Virus record (IMG/VR): IMGVR_UViG_3300020578_004289
Span: 1-21,361 of that record
Source: a virus
Direction: 5' to 3' (one strand)
Length of the DNA: 21,361 bases
The notes below the pieces were generated by a model. It was given only the letters and a program-made list of their open reading frames with translations. It searched no databases and had not been told where the DNA came from. Position 1 is the first letter of the stretch. Every line of letters starts with the position of its first letter. The translations under genes and the position numbers were made by a program. Positions 14,692 to 21,344 of this stretch are shown here, one piece after another.

Positions 14692-15983
14692 TATGCTTCT
14701 ACTTTTTTAAGTTTAGGTAATTCAATTTTATTTAATTTAGGTAAATTTAGTTGAACCTGTTTTGGAAATTCAGGAATTTTTTCCTCAAATAATTTACCTA
14801 ATTTTTCTTTCATAGCATCAAATGAAAATTTTGTTCTTGATTGAAATCCTTGACGTTTTGCTTTATCAGCATATCCTTTATAATTTTCAAATACATCTTT
14901 TAAATAGTGTCCTACATGACCTGTATCAACTGAAAACCATTCTGCTTCTGCTAATAACATATTATTTGCGGCACTTGGGTGTACTTTAGTTAAAGCACCA
15001 GGCAATAGTGTTACAAATTCAGGATTTAAATAATCAATATGACCACTCCAATTTGTTGTAATAATTGGTTTATTTACAAGTGAAAACTCGAGTAATGGAC
15101 GACCAAACCCTTCACCTTTAGTTAAGTTAACCATTGCTTTAACTTTAGGATGATTGTAAATTTGATTCATTTCCTCGTCTGTAAATTCACCATGTAACAA
15201 ATAAACGTTTGGTAAATTGTGTGATTTGCAAGTATCTTTAATTGCTTTAATTCGTTTTAACAATTCATCTCTATCCATATAAGAGGATCCTACTTGAGAT
15301 GTTTTTAATATTAAAGCTGGCTTTTTAGATTTATTTTTAAAAGTTTCATAAAATGCTTTAACAAGTAATCCTACATTTTTCCTATCTTCACCTATTTGTC
15401 CTTGCATCCAATGACCTACAAATAAATAAGCAAATTCTTCTTTAATTAAAGATAAATCAAAATTTGATTTTACAGATTTATACTTTTCAATATCTGCACC
15501 TTCAAATATAATTTCACTATCTCCTTTCCATTCAATTAATCCTACTGATTGGTTTGTTCTTTGATCACGTTTTTCAAATTTACTGTTTTTAAGCACGTCA
15601 ATTGTGTGTTTTGAGGAACCTAAAATTAAATTCATACGTGAACAACCCTCAATCCATTCAGCAGGTGCTACAGTTGTTTCAATTCCTGCTGTACAACCAA
15701 TGTTATATTTTCCAATTGGTTGAAATTCATTTGGAACTGTAATTTGCATCCAAATTTCTGGTTGAGCTGGTAATTGGGGTGAATTTAATAGGTATGAATT
15801 TAGAAATGACCATTCCGGATTATCTTTAATAAATCCTTTTGGTGTTGCGCCCCATCGTTGAGGTAAAATTTTAACTTCGTATTTGTCTAGCTCAATAATT
15901 GCTTTAACAATATCTCTAGAACGTGCTCCATAGCCACTGTACGTATCGATCGCACAACTTATTACAAAAACTGGTTTGCTCAT
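14691..15983 (-). CDS. GT4-family glycosyltransferase (430 aa)
   Basis: This retaining GT-B enzyme starts at ATG 15983 (MSKPVFVISCAIDTYSGYGARSR, a nucleotide-sugar/acceptor Rossmann start with Ser-Gly-Tyr-Gly). The donor domain contains YLLHGEFTDEEMNQIY and NLTKGEGFGRPLLEFSLVNKP, the E-x7-E motif of GT4/GT1-type enzymes. A Pro/Lys/Leu-rich tail (LNLPKLNKIELPKLKK) follows. It is the second gene of the island, 4 bases after the first GT4. Base composition and codon choice resemble the other phage genes here. Acceptor could be a virion protein, cell envelope or DNA; nothing distinguishes these. Confidence 0.8.
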   Translation of the reverse strand: MSKPVFVISCAIDTYSGYGARSRDIVKAIIELDKYEVKILPQRWGATPKGFIKDNPEWSFLNSYLLNSPQLPAQPEIWMQITVPNEFQPIGKYNIGCTAGIETTVAPAEWIEGCSRMNLILGSSKHTIDVLKNSKFEKRDQRTNQSVGLIEWKGDSEIIFEGADIEKYKSVKSNFDLSLIKEEFAYLFVGHWMQGQIGEDRKNVGLLVKAFYETFKNKSKKPALILKTSQVGSSYMDRDELLKRIKAIKDTCKSHNLPNVYLLHGEFTDEEMNQIYNHPKVKAMVNLTKGEGFGRPLLEFSLVNKPIITTNWSGHIDYLNPEFVTLLPGALTKVHPSAANNMLLAEAEWFSVDTGHVGHYLKDVFENYKGYADKAKRQGFQSRTKFSFDAMKEKLGKLFEEKIPEFPKQVQLNLPKLNKIELPKLKKVEA

Positions 15984-15987
15984 AATA

Positions 15988-17427
15988 TTAATATAATAAT
16001 TCGTGTTTAATTGTATCTTCTTTTACTTCATTGCAATTGATTAACTCATATTTTGAGCGTGGAATCCACGTTGAAAATAATTGATCTATCGCGTTAATTG
16101 CTCTAATTCCCATAGCCTCTCCAGTTAACCCTGCTTCATTTACAGCCCAATACCTTCCTGTTTTACCAAGACTATCTCGTATCTCTTTACCTAAAGCATA
16201 TACTTCAGATATACGAGCGGCTGCATCTTCAGCTGTGCATCTATCATCCCAAATGTAAGGTGTTTTAGGTGAACCTTGAATTGAACGATTTGTTGGATAA
16301 ACCGGAAATGCCCAACAACCATGATTTTTTAATCTACCTGTGTGATTTGAAGGTAATTGTGGTGTTGGTTCAAACCATTTTCCATACTCGTCTTCAAATT
16401 TCATTTGATCTTGCATCCCACCAGTTACATTTGCTATAATTACAGTTCCTGCTAAAATTGCCTCTGTTAACGATAGGCCCCACCCTTCATTTGAAGTTAA
16501 TAAAATTTGAGCATCTGCAATATTGTACAACATGTTTAGTTGTTTATGATCTAACTTATTAGTTGAAAAATAAATTGCATTTGGATAATCTTGAAATAGT
16601 ATTTTTCTAACTGCATCTAAATCAGTTCCATGCTCACTTATTACTTCGGTATGTAATACCATAGCACATTTTTGTGCTTTTTCTTTCGGTAATGTATCTA
16701 AAAAATACCTAAACGCAAGCATTGTATCTGGAATTTGTTTACGTCTAATATTTCTTGAATTAAAAAATACTACAAAATCTTTTTCCTCTCCTGAAAATAA
16801 ATGTTTTTTAAATTCATTTAGTTCTTTTACTTCATTTTCATTTTCAATTGGATAAAAATGCTCTTCATTTAAACCATGTGGAACATACTCTATTACTTTT
16901 GTTTTTGCCTTTTCACCTAATACAAGTTCATTTATTAACTTTGTTTGTTTTGAAATTGCTAGTAATGCATCACATGACTCGTAAAATGCTTTGTTGTATA
17001 ACGGCGCTGGATAATCATCCCAGATGTTTAAATAAATGATTGGCATTTGTTTTCTAATTTCGTTTTCAATCATAAACAACCATTCAAAATATCTTGGGTC
17101 TGTGATTAACATAATTGCATCTGGTTTTTCCAAATCAATTAAATGTCTAATTAAATCTGCTTCTCCATATCCATTTACAGGATATAAAAAAACAGATGTA
17201 TCTGTTAGGCCTGTGTTTGTGTTTGTATCTGCTGATAGATCAAATCGTTTTCCAACTTCGGGATGATTGATTGCTCCTGCTACGTTTACCCAATTGAAAT
17301 GTTGAGCTGTGTTTAAAACTAATTCACGTGCTACTGTTGCTACACCCGAGTGTACTCTAATGTCATCACAAATTAATAAGATTTTTTTTCGTTGGTTTTG
17401 AGGTAAATAACCGAATTTTTCTTTCAT
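15988..17427 (-). CDS. GT4-family glycosyltransferase (479 aa), first gene of the sugar island
   Basis: The 479-aa protein starts at ATG 17427. An N-terminal Rossmann domain reads KKILLICDDIRVHSGVATVARELV (about residues 14-37). The C-terminal donor domain has FNSRNIRRKQIPDTMLAF, DAQILLTSNEGWGLSLTEAI (E-x7-E) and AGTVIIANVTGG. These are GT4 features. An insert around residues 370-410 is rich in Pro/Trp. It is preceded by a terminator and an A/T-rich gap of about 70 bases, so this may be the promoter-proximal gene of the island; no convincing promoter was identified. It pairs with the adjacent 430-aa GT4. Confidence 0.8.
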   Translation of the reverse strand: MKEKFGYLPQNQRKKILLICDDIRVHSGVATVARELVLNTAQHFNWVNVAGAINHPEVGKRFDLSADTNTNTGLTDTSVFLYPVNGYGEADLIRHLIDLEKPDAIMLITDPRYFEWLFMIENEIRKQMPIIYLNIWDDYPAPLYNKAFYESCDALLAISKQTKLINELVLGEKAKTKVIEYVPHGLNEEHFYPIENENEVKELNEFKKHLFSGEEKDFVVFFNSRNIRRKQIPDTMLAFRYFLDTLPKEKAQKCAMVLHTEVISEHGTDLDAVRKILFQDYPNAIYFSTNKLDHKQLNMLYNIADAQILLTSNEGWGLSLTEAILAGTVIIANVTGGMQDQMKFEDEYGKWFEPTPQLPSNHTGRLKNHGCWAFPVYPTNRSIQGSPKTPYIWDDRCTAEDAAARISEVYALGKEIRDSLGKTGRYWAVNEAGLTGEAMGIRAINAIDQLFSTWIPRSKYELINCNEVKEDTIKHELLY

Positions 17428-17495
17428 ATATAACTTTGTTTTTATTTAATATAAATATTTAACCTTGATTTTCCAAATAAACTTGTTAGTTTATT

Positions 17496-17519
17496 AAAAA
17501 ATAAGCTATAAAGCTTATT
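17496..17519 (-). terminator. Probable intrinsic terminator after the RHH-like gene
   Basis: On the minus strand a 7-bp stem (AATAAGC/GCTTATT) with a 6-base loop is followed by four further T, making about six T in a row. It overlaps the stop codon of the ribbon-helix-helix-like gene. It is A/T-rich, so it is weaker than the one at 18696. A second, unrelated hairpin follows at 17476-17495. Confidence 0.5.
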
Positions 17520-17703
17520 CCAAGCTTAGGTCGTTGTGGTTGTGAACTTTTTTTCTAAAGTCCTCATCTGTTAAATAAAGGTGGATTGCTCTTTCACTTA
17601 GTTTTTGAAACGAGAATTTACGCTTTATGCATTCAATTTTAAATTTGTCGAATAATTCCGTATCAATTTTTACGGAAGTTAATTGTTGTGTTTTATCACT
17701 CAT
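17515..17703 (-). CDS. Small ribbon-helix-helix-like protein, 62 aa
   Basis: This starts at ATG 17703 (MSDKTQQLTSVKIDTELFDK). The segment TSVKIDTELFDKFKIECIKRKFSF has a short beta strand followed by two helices, the shape of ribbon-helix-helix DNA-binding domains, and QKLSERAIHLYL continues the second helix. A charged tail follows. It could be a small repressor or DNA-binding accessory protein. It sits between the Fe-S nuclease gene (44 bases upstream) and a terminator, so it may be cotranscribed with the nuclease. The RHH assignment is by pattern only. Confidence 0.6.
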   Translation of the reverse strand: MSDKTQQLTSVKIDTELFDKFKIECIKRKFSFQKLSERAIHLYLTDEDFRKKVHNHNDLSLE

Positions 17704-17746
17704 ATGTTTTTAATTTTATGTTATCGTATATACATATGGTGATATA

Positions 17747-18682
17747 TTAGTAGGTTGCAGAACATAAGTGAGTTTTATAGAAAGGACACCACTTGCAATT
17801 ATCATTTATTTTAGGTTGGTGTTCTACTTGTTTAAAACCATTCCAATCAAATGCTTGTTCTATAAATTCCTCTATTGATTTTGTTACTCTATTTAATTTT
17901 ACTTTACCTGCTGCTGGTTTATGAATTTGGACTCGTTTAATAACAAATTGCTCACTTTCAAATATTTTGCGTTTTACAATTAAAAATTCAACTTCAATAT
18001 TTTCTAAAGGTATATTATAAATTTCGGAAAAATACTTTTTGTATGCTATAAGTTGAAATTGTTTGTTTTCATCTGCTTTTTGTTTTTTGTTCCAACCATT
18101 ATATGATGTTTTAATATCTATAATTCTAATTTTATTTGTTGGTTCGTGGTATAAAACAACGTCAATAAATCCTTGAAGTATTACATTTTGGTATTTTGGA
18201 TGTGGTGTTAGTATAATAGGTATTTCACACCCTACTAAATGCCATCCTCGTTTACCAAAATATTTATTTCTATCTTTAGCTAATTCTCTTATAATTTCAA
18301 CTCCATCTTCATAAAATTCTCTAAGTTCTTCTGGGGATACAAAATGTTGGTTATTGTTTAATTTGTATTGTTCTTTGTAAAGTTCTCTCATTTTTTCCTC
18401 TAGCATTTCAGATGTGTTAATTCTGTCTGCTTCTGCTCCGCTTTGCTCATAAAATACAGTTAGATAGTGTTGAAGAGTTTCGTGAAATGCTGTTCCAAAA
18501 ACAGTATGGATTGAAGAAGTAAATTGTTTAAACCCTTCTTTATATTGTAATGACCATTTTTTAGGGCAATCATTAAACATTGAAAGTTGAGAGTAGGAAA
18601 TTGATTTTTGGGTTGCATAGTCAATTTGAGGTAAAGACTTTTCTTTTATTTCCTTTAATATAAAAGGTAACTTTTTCTTCAT
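17747..18682 (-). CDS. PD-(D/E)XK nuclease, RecB/Cas4-like, with Fe-S cysteines
   Basis: I start this at ATG 18682 (MKKKLPFILKEI); a TTG five codons upstream is less likely. The 311-aa product has SYSQLSMFNDCPKKW (29-43, first Cys C39), GTAFHETLQ, GFIDVVL, IIDIKTS (D-x-K catalytic core) and QFQLIAYK, which together are motifs of PDDEXK_1/RecB-B nucleases. C-terminal C296-xx-C299-x7-C307 with C39 forms a four-Cys set like the Fe-S cluster of Cas4 and AddB. It probably acts as an exonuclease or end-processing enzyme in replication or recombination. It starts 14 bases after the T tract of the terminator, so it may have its own promoter or depend on read-through. Confidence 0.85.
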   Translation of the reverse strand: MKKKLPFILKEIKEKSLPQIDYATQKSISYSQLSMFNDCPKKWSLQYKEGFKQFTSSIHTVFGTAFHETLQHYLTVFYEQSGAEADRINTSEMLEEKMRELYKEQYKLNNNQHFVSPEELREFYEDGVEIIRELAKDRNKYFGKRGWHLVGCEIPIILTPHPKYQNVILQGFIDVVLYHEPTNKIRIIDIKTSYNGWNKKQKADENKQFQLIAYKKYFSEIYNIPLENIEVEFLIVKRKIFESEQFVIKRVQIHKPAAGKVKLNRVTKSIEEFIEQAFDWNGFKQVEHQPKINDNCKWCPFYKTHLCSATY

Positions 18683-18684
18683 TA

Positions 18685-18790
18685 TATCAAGATACAAAAA
18701 AAGCCTGCCAAAGGCAAGCTTTCTTGAGAATATCTTGATAGCGATAAAAGTATTCTCTTGCTATAACTAGCAAACGGTCCTAAGCCGTTT
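18685..18790 (-). promoter_or_regulatory. Structured RNA region upstream of nuclease gene, with alternative pairings
   Basis: On the minus strand, in order: AAACGG/CCGTTT stem (arms 18785-18790 and 18772-18777), TTGCTA/TAGCAA stem with a 4-base loop (18758-18773), GAGAATA/TATTCTC stem (arms 18751-18757 and 18726-18732), then the terminator hairpin. A 10-bp inverted repeat TATCAAGATA (18731-18740) and TATCTTGATA (18685-18694) encloses the terminator; its upstream arm shares two bases with the third stem, so these pairings compete. The downstream arm ends 2 bases before the nuclease ATG. It may be an attenuator, a start-site mask or a stable 3' end. Confidence 0.45.
18696..18720 (-). terminator. 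Rho-independent terminator
   Basis: Minus strand: an 8-bp stem AGCTTGCC/GGCAGGCT with a 3-base loop and one G-T pair, followed by a run of seven T. GC-rich for this genome, so it is a convincing intrinsic terminator. It follows the 38-aa gene and precedes the PD-(D/E)XK gene. Confidence 0.85.
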
Positions 18791-18896
18791 CTTTAAATTT
18801 ATTTAATAGTTGATTATTTTTTTCAATTAATTTAAGACGTTTAGCTAAATTGGATCTATTACGCTTTTGTTTGCCCTCTTTTTTTGCTCGTGCCAC
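18780..18896 (-). CDS. Small basic hypothetical protein, 38 aa (GTG start)
   Basis: The frame runs from GTG 18896 to TAG 18780: M-ARAKKEGKQKRNRSNLAK... followed by a short helix ending KFKETA. It is very basic and could bind nucleic acid or ribosome. It begins 7 bases after the stop of the 77-aa gene. No ATG is available in frame, so the GTG start is assumed. The stop codon lies in the loop region of the first hairpin of the structured region. Small and unrecognised, so confidence is moderate. Confidence 0.5.
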   Translation of the reverse strand: MARAKKEGKQKRNRSNLAKRLKLIEKNNQLLNKFKETA

Positions 18897-18902
18897 TTTA
18901 AT

Positions 18903-19136
18903 TTACTTGATAATACCAGCTCTTAATTGCCAACGTTTAATTTCTTCAATATTTTCTTGAGGTCCGATTATGTTTTCGTAATCGATCATTCCTAGTGTTC
19001 CACCTAAACGAGACAAGTCAATTGCGTTTTCTGCTACACGGTGCAAATCCATATCGTCTTTTGCATCCTCTCTAGCATATTCGAGTAAACGAATAAATAG
19101 AGGTATGTCTAATTTGACTGTGTCTCTTGGGTTCAT
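18903..19136 (-). CDS. Hypothetical phage protein, 77 aa
   Basis: The product starts at ATG 19136, overlapping the previous gene's stop as ATGA. The segment LDIPLFIRLLEYAREDAKDD and MDLHRVAENAIDLSRLGGTLG form a small all-helical protein. I have an impression of a conserved short phage family with this sequence, but no function is known to me. Its position between the 183-aa gene and the 38-aa basic gene suggests cotranscription. No catalytic residues. Confidence 0.65.
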   Translation of the reverse strand: MNPRDTVKLDIPLFIRLLEYAREDAKDDMDLHRVAENAIDLSRLGGTLGMIDYENIIGPQENIEEIKRWQLRAGIIK

Positions 19137-19684
19137 TTTATCTTAGTTTGTTTTTTTAAAAAATCAAAATAATTAACAACATATTTAATGCCTGTATCTA
19201 AATTAGCTTCTTTTTCTCCTGATGATGATTTAGTAGTAGGACCAAATTCTACTTTATCTGTTATGGTCCCAGCATCTCTTGGTTGAACTACATATTGTCC
19301 TTCATCATTAACAACTACTTGTAATTCTTTTCCACTAGGAGTTTTTACTAGAATAAAATTTAAATCAATTCCTGAAAGTTTAGCATCATGTCCTGCGTTT
19401 ATTAATTCTCCTTCTAGTTTTCTTAAATCATTTTTTTTTGGAAGATCCCCTTCAAATTTTTCAATTTCTTTTAAACTATATTTTTTGTTTAAAAAGTATT
19501 CAAAAGCATCTTCGTATGATTCTTTTTTACGTCCTTCAAACGGATTATTAATTGCTCCAACTCCAACAATTCCACCAGCAATGTAGTGTTCGTTAAGGGA
19601 TTCTTTTTCTTCTAATTTTGCTTTATATTCACTTTCTGTGATTACTCCAGCTAACATTTGCATACGTAATGTTTCTTTGTTCAT
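19133..19684 (-). CDS. Hypothetical phage protein, 183 aa
   Basis: The start at ATG 19684 gives MNKETLRMQMLAGVITESEYK. This opening is followed by a short segment IAGGIVGVGAINNPFEG and a domain with many charged residues (ILVKTPSGKELQVVVNDEGQ, about residues 110-130, looks like a beta meander). A Ser/Gly/Thr-rich linker (TTKSSSGEKEAN) precedes a helical end. Function is unknown; possible roles are virion-associated or DNA-metabolism accessory. It precedes the 77-aa gene with an ATGA overlap. Confidence 0.65.
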   Translation of the reverse strand: MNKETLRMQMLAGVITESEYKAKLEEKESLNEHYIAGGIVGVGAINNPFEGRKKESYEDAFEYFLNKKYSLKEIEKFEGDLPKKNDLRKLEGELINAGHDAKLSGIDLNFILVKTPSGKELQVVVNDEGQYVVQPRDAGTITDKVEFGPTTKSSSGEKEANLDTGIKYVVNYFDFLKKQTKIK

Positions 19685-19705
19685 TTAGATATTTTATTAT
19701 AAATA

Positions 19706-19921
19706 TTATAGACCTTTTGTCTCTACAATTTTTTTCAATTTTTCTAGGTATAAAATGGCATCCATATGTTCTTGTTTGGCATGCTCAATCCACTCTAAAA
19801 TACTTAAATCTTCACGATCTAAATCAACTCCATATTTTGTTTTACCAAATGTTGCTCTTTCAACAAATTGGTCAATAATTGAATCTACAACTGAGTCTGT
19901 AACCTTAATTTCTCTATTCAT
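19706..19921 (-). CDS. MazG-like / phage small nucleotide-hydrolase-like protein
   Basis: The 71-aa product has a motif FGKTKYGVDLDREDLSILEW and EHAKQEHMDAILYLEKLK (E43, E51, D54), resembling the all-alpha NTP pyrophosphohydrolase (MazG/dUTPase-type) helices found in short phage proteins. Full enzymes carry an EExxE and an ExxD pair; here only the ExxD-type half and a nearby Glu are visible, so activity may need a dimer or may be absent. It starts at ATG 19921, overlapping the clamp-loader stop as ATGA. That position beside replication genes suits a role in nucleotide metabolism. Confidence 0.55.
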   Translation of the reverse strand: MNREIKVTDSVVDSIIDQFVERATFGKTKYGVDLDREDLSILEWIEHAKQEHMDAILYLEKLKKIVETKGL

Positions 19922-20352
19922 TTTTTTAGAAGTTTTTCTGCTTCTTTTTCATTTAACCCCATGTCATATAGAACTCTTCTAGTTCCACTTTCGCGGAGTA
20001 TATCAATGTACTCTTCTGCTTCACCTAAGCTACATTCAAAATGTTTTGCTACATACTCTACCAATGTAGCAGGCTGTTTCTTGGTTCTTGACTTGATATA
20101 TTTCAAGAACGTTTTTTGTTTTGGAATCATCTCTCTATAAATTTGATATATTTGTTGTTTGTTTTCGTAGGGTATAGTTTGAATATAATTTGCTAACTCA
20201 ATGTAGCGTATATCCATCGATACGTATCGACTAACCATATAGGAGTTCCATTTGTCCCATGAATCTTCCGAAATATTTTCAATGGGAGTTTTATAGAGGG
20301 TGATTTCATTTAACCACCCCCATAAATCTTTTATTTGTTTTTTATTATTCAT
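19918..20352 (-). CDS. Clamp-loader small subunit, T4 gp62-like
   Basis: I start this at ATG 20352; a GTG further upstream overlaps the homing endonuclease and is less likely. The 144-aa product fits the gp62-like clamp-loader A subunit seen in T4-type phages: LWGWLNEITLYKTP, SYMVSRYVSMDIRYIELANYI (N-terminal helices), IPKQKTFLKYIK (the pKkrf.kw-like segment) and a C-terminal helical domain YVAKHFECSLGEAEEYIDIL. With gp44, gp62 loads the gp45 clamp for the phage polymerase. Its stop overlaps the MazG-like start by ATGA. Gene 44, 45 and 43 homologues are not in this window. Assigned by pattern, not by alignment. Confidence 0.6.
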   Translation of the reverse strand: MNNKKQIKDLWGWLNEITLYKTPIENISEDSWDKWNSYMVSRYVSMDIRYIELANYIQTIPYENKQQIYQIYREMIPKQKTFLKYIKSRTKKQPATLVEYVAKHFECSLGEAEEYIDILRESGTRRVLYDMGLNEKEAEKLLKK

Positions 20353-20968
20353 ATTTCCAAATAAAACCTTTTGCTGTTTTTTGTTTATTTCTTGCAACAC
20401 ACTGAATGTCTAAAGGGTTAATTTTTAAGGTTTCTCCTGCTTGTTTAGCAGAATCCCACATTTTAATTAAATTCAATTGTTTATCATATTGAAATATTCT
20501 TTTAGATTTTTTAGGGTGGGGAACACCTGTTCTAGATATAGAAAGTTTAGGGTTAGGTATTCCTTTTTTGGATTTACTTATATTTTGTTTCCATTCTTGT
20601 GTATACATTGGATGTCCTTTTTTTCCATTTGACATATTTTTTCGAGCAATTTCACTTTTTGGTTTTTTTAATTTATTTATATGTTCTTCCGTTAAATCCG
20701 ATAAACCCCCTCCTCCATTGTTTTTATTTTTTAATTTAAAACCCCATTGTTTAAATTGCTCTATCCAATAACATTCCCAAAACTTCCATTCTTCTTTACA
20801 TACTTCATCTATTATTTCTAAATAAACATGTTCGCTCATATTATGTTTGTGAGATATATTTCTTCTATATGGATTATTTGTTTTTCCTACATAAAATGGA
20901 ATATCATCCCCATTATGAATGTAATATATTGCTATTTTTTTTTCGATAACGTTGTTTGGCTTTTTCAT
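20345..20968 (-). CDS. GIY-YIG homing endonuclease with NUMOD3 and NUMOD1 motifs
   Basis: From ATG 20968, the 207-aa product has the GIY-YIG nuclease at its N terminus: IYYI (14-17) and PFYVGKTNNPYRR (24-36) hold the two-strand signature with the conserved Arg, then WECYWIE with the catalytic Glu near 66, and NNGGGG. Residues 107-152 show NUMOD3-like repeats (SEIARKNMSNGKKGHP, SISRTGVPHPK); 157-207 are a NUMOD1-like DNA-binding region (IFQYDKQLNLIKMWDSAKQA). The stop overlaps the clamp-loader start by 8 bases. A frame on the same strand extends the N terminus if one A of an A9 run is skipped, so the true protein may be longer. Confidence 0.82.
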   Translation of the reverse strand: MKKPNNVIEKKIAIYYIHNGDDIPFYVGKTNNPYRRNISHKHNMSEHVYLEIIDEVCKEEWKFWECYWIEQFKQWGFKLKNKNNGGGGLSDLTEEHINKLKKPKSEIARKNMSNGKKGHPMYTQEWKQNISKSKKGIPNPKLSISRTGVPHPKKSKRIFQYDKQLNLIKMWDSAKQAGETLKINPLDIQCVARNKQKTAKGFIWKYE

Positions 20969-21065
20969 CTTCTTGTTCTTTGTTGTTCCAATAATAGTCT
21001 CGGGCACGTTGTTTTTTAACAGCTTGTTTTTCTTCTTCTGTTTGATATTTTTTTAAACGTCCCAT
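20913..21065 (-). CDS. 50-aa ORF, probable N-terminal piece of the homing endonuclease (out of frame)
   Basis: The frame starts at ATG 21065: MGRLKKYQTEEEKQAVKKQR, then DYYWNNKEQEDEK and RYRKKNSNILHS to TAA 20913. It overlaps the GIY-YIG frame around an A9 run at about 20935-20943. With one A removed the frames join, KQRYRKK flowing into IAIYYIHNG. Basic charge and the YY-x-NK pattern resemble N-terminal extensions of phage homing endonucleases. It could be translated with a frameshift, could be a separate small protein, or could reflect a sequencing indel in the homopolymer. Confidence 0.5.
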   Translation of the reverse strand: MGRLKKYQTEEEKQAVKKQRARDYYWNNKEQEDEKAKQRYRKKNSNILHS

Positions 21066-21090
21066 CGATTATACATATTAAAGGATCCAA

Positions 21091-21098
21091 CAAAGATA
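21091..21098 (-). promoter_or_regulatory. Candidate Bacteroidota-type -7 box
   Basis: The minus strand reads TATCTTTG, an exact fit to the Bacteroidota sigma-ABfr -7 motif TAnnTTTG. It lies 26 bases upstream of the 50-aa ORF start, a fair distance for a transcription start and leader. A -33 TTTG at the usual spacing is not clear (only TTTC about 17 bases upstream), so this is weak evidence. Confidence 0.3.
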
Positions 21099-21104
21099 CA
21101 AAAA

Positions 21105-21344
21105 TTAAATAGAAATATCTCTATATTCTTCTCTTATTTCTAAAGGTAAAGAATCTAAAAGAATCTTACGACTATCTAGATCATAAAAAACAGGGATTGG
21201 AATGAGTTGGTCTTCATCTGATCCAATTATAAATTTAGAGATTTTTCGTATGACAACTGCTTGCCCGAATAAATGTCCCCCATCAAAACCAGTTATTGGT
21301 GAGGTGTTTTTAAAGTCAATGTTTAACTTTGGTTGTTCTTGCAT
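21105..21344 (-). CDS. Hypothetical protein, 79 aa
   Basis: This reads from ATG 21344 (MQEQPKLNIDFKNTSP) to TAA 21105. It seems beta-rich in the middle (GQAVVIRKISKFIIGSDEDQ and LIPIPVFYDLDSRKILL), a pattern of small phage accessory or core-fold proteins. No motif is recognised. Its upstream sequence is A/T only, without a ribosome binding site. There is a 39-base gap before the next ORF, in which the candidate promoter lies. Confidence 0.6.
   Translation of the reverse strand: MQEQPKLNIDFKNTSPITGFDGGHLFGQAVVIRKISKFIIGSDEDQLIPIPVFYDLDSRKILLDSLPLEIREEYRDISI

Noticed and set aside
2325-17427. DNA base hypermodification island instead of a glycan island.
   Set aside because: No deoxynucleotide-modifying enzyme (such as a thymidylate synthase-like hydroxymethylase) is present, and NeuB plus CMP-activation points to a carbohydrate product; it remains possible only for the GT4 genes.
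17450-17465. TATAAATA motif resembling a T4 late promoter.
   Set aside because: It is on the plus strand, where no gene follows, and such strings are expected by chance in AT-rich DNA; another occurs near 19695 with the same problem.
17476-17495. Second hairpin (8-bp A/T stem) after the terminator at 17496-17519.
   Set aside because: It has no T tract on the transcribed strand, and no protein or known element depends on it.
18721-18790. Possible tRNA in the structured region before the nuclease gene.
   Set aside because: No T-arm (GGTTCGA-like), acceptor stem or D-arm pattern is present; the stems fit serial hairpins instead.
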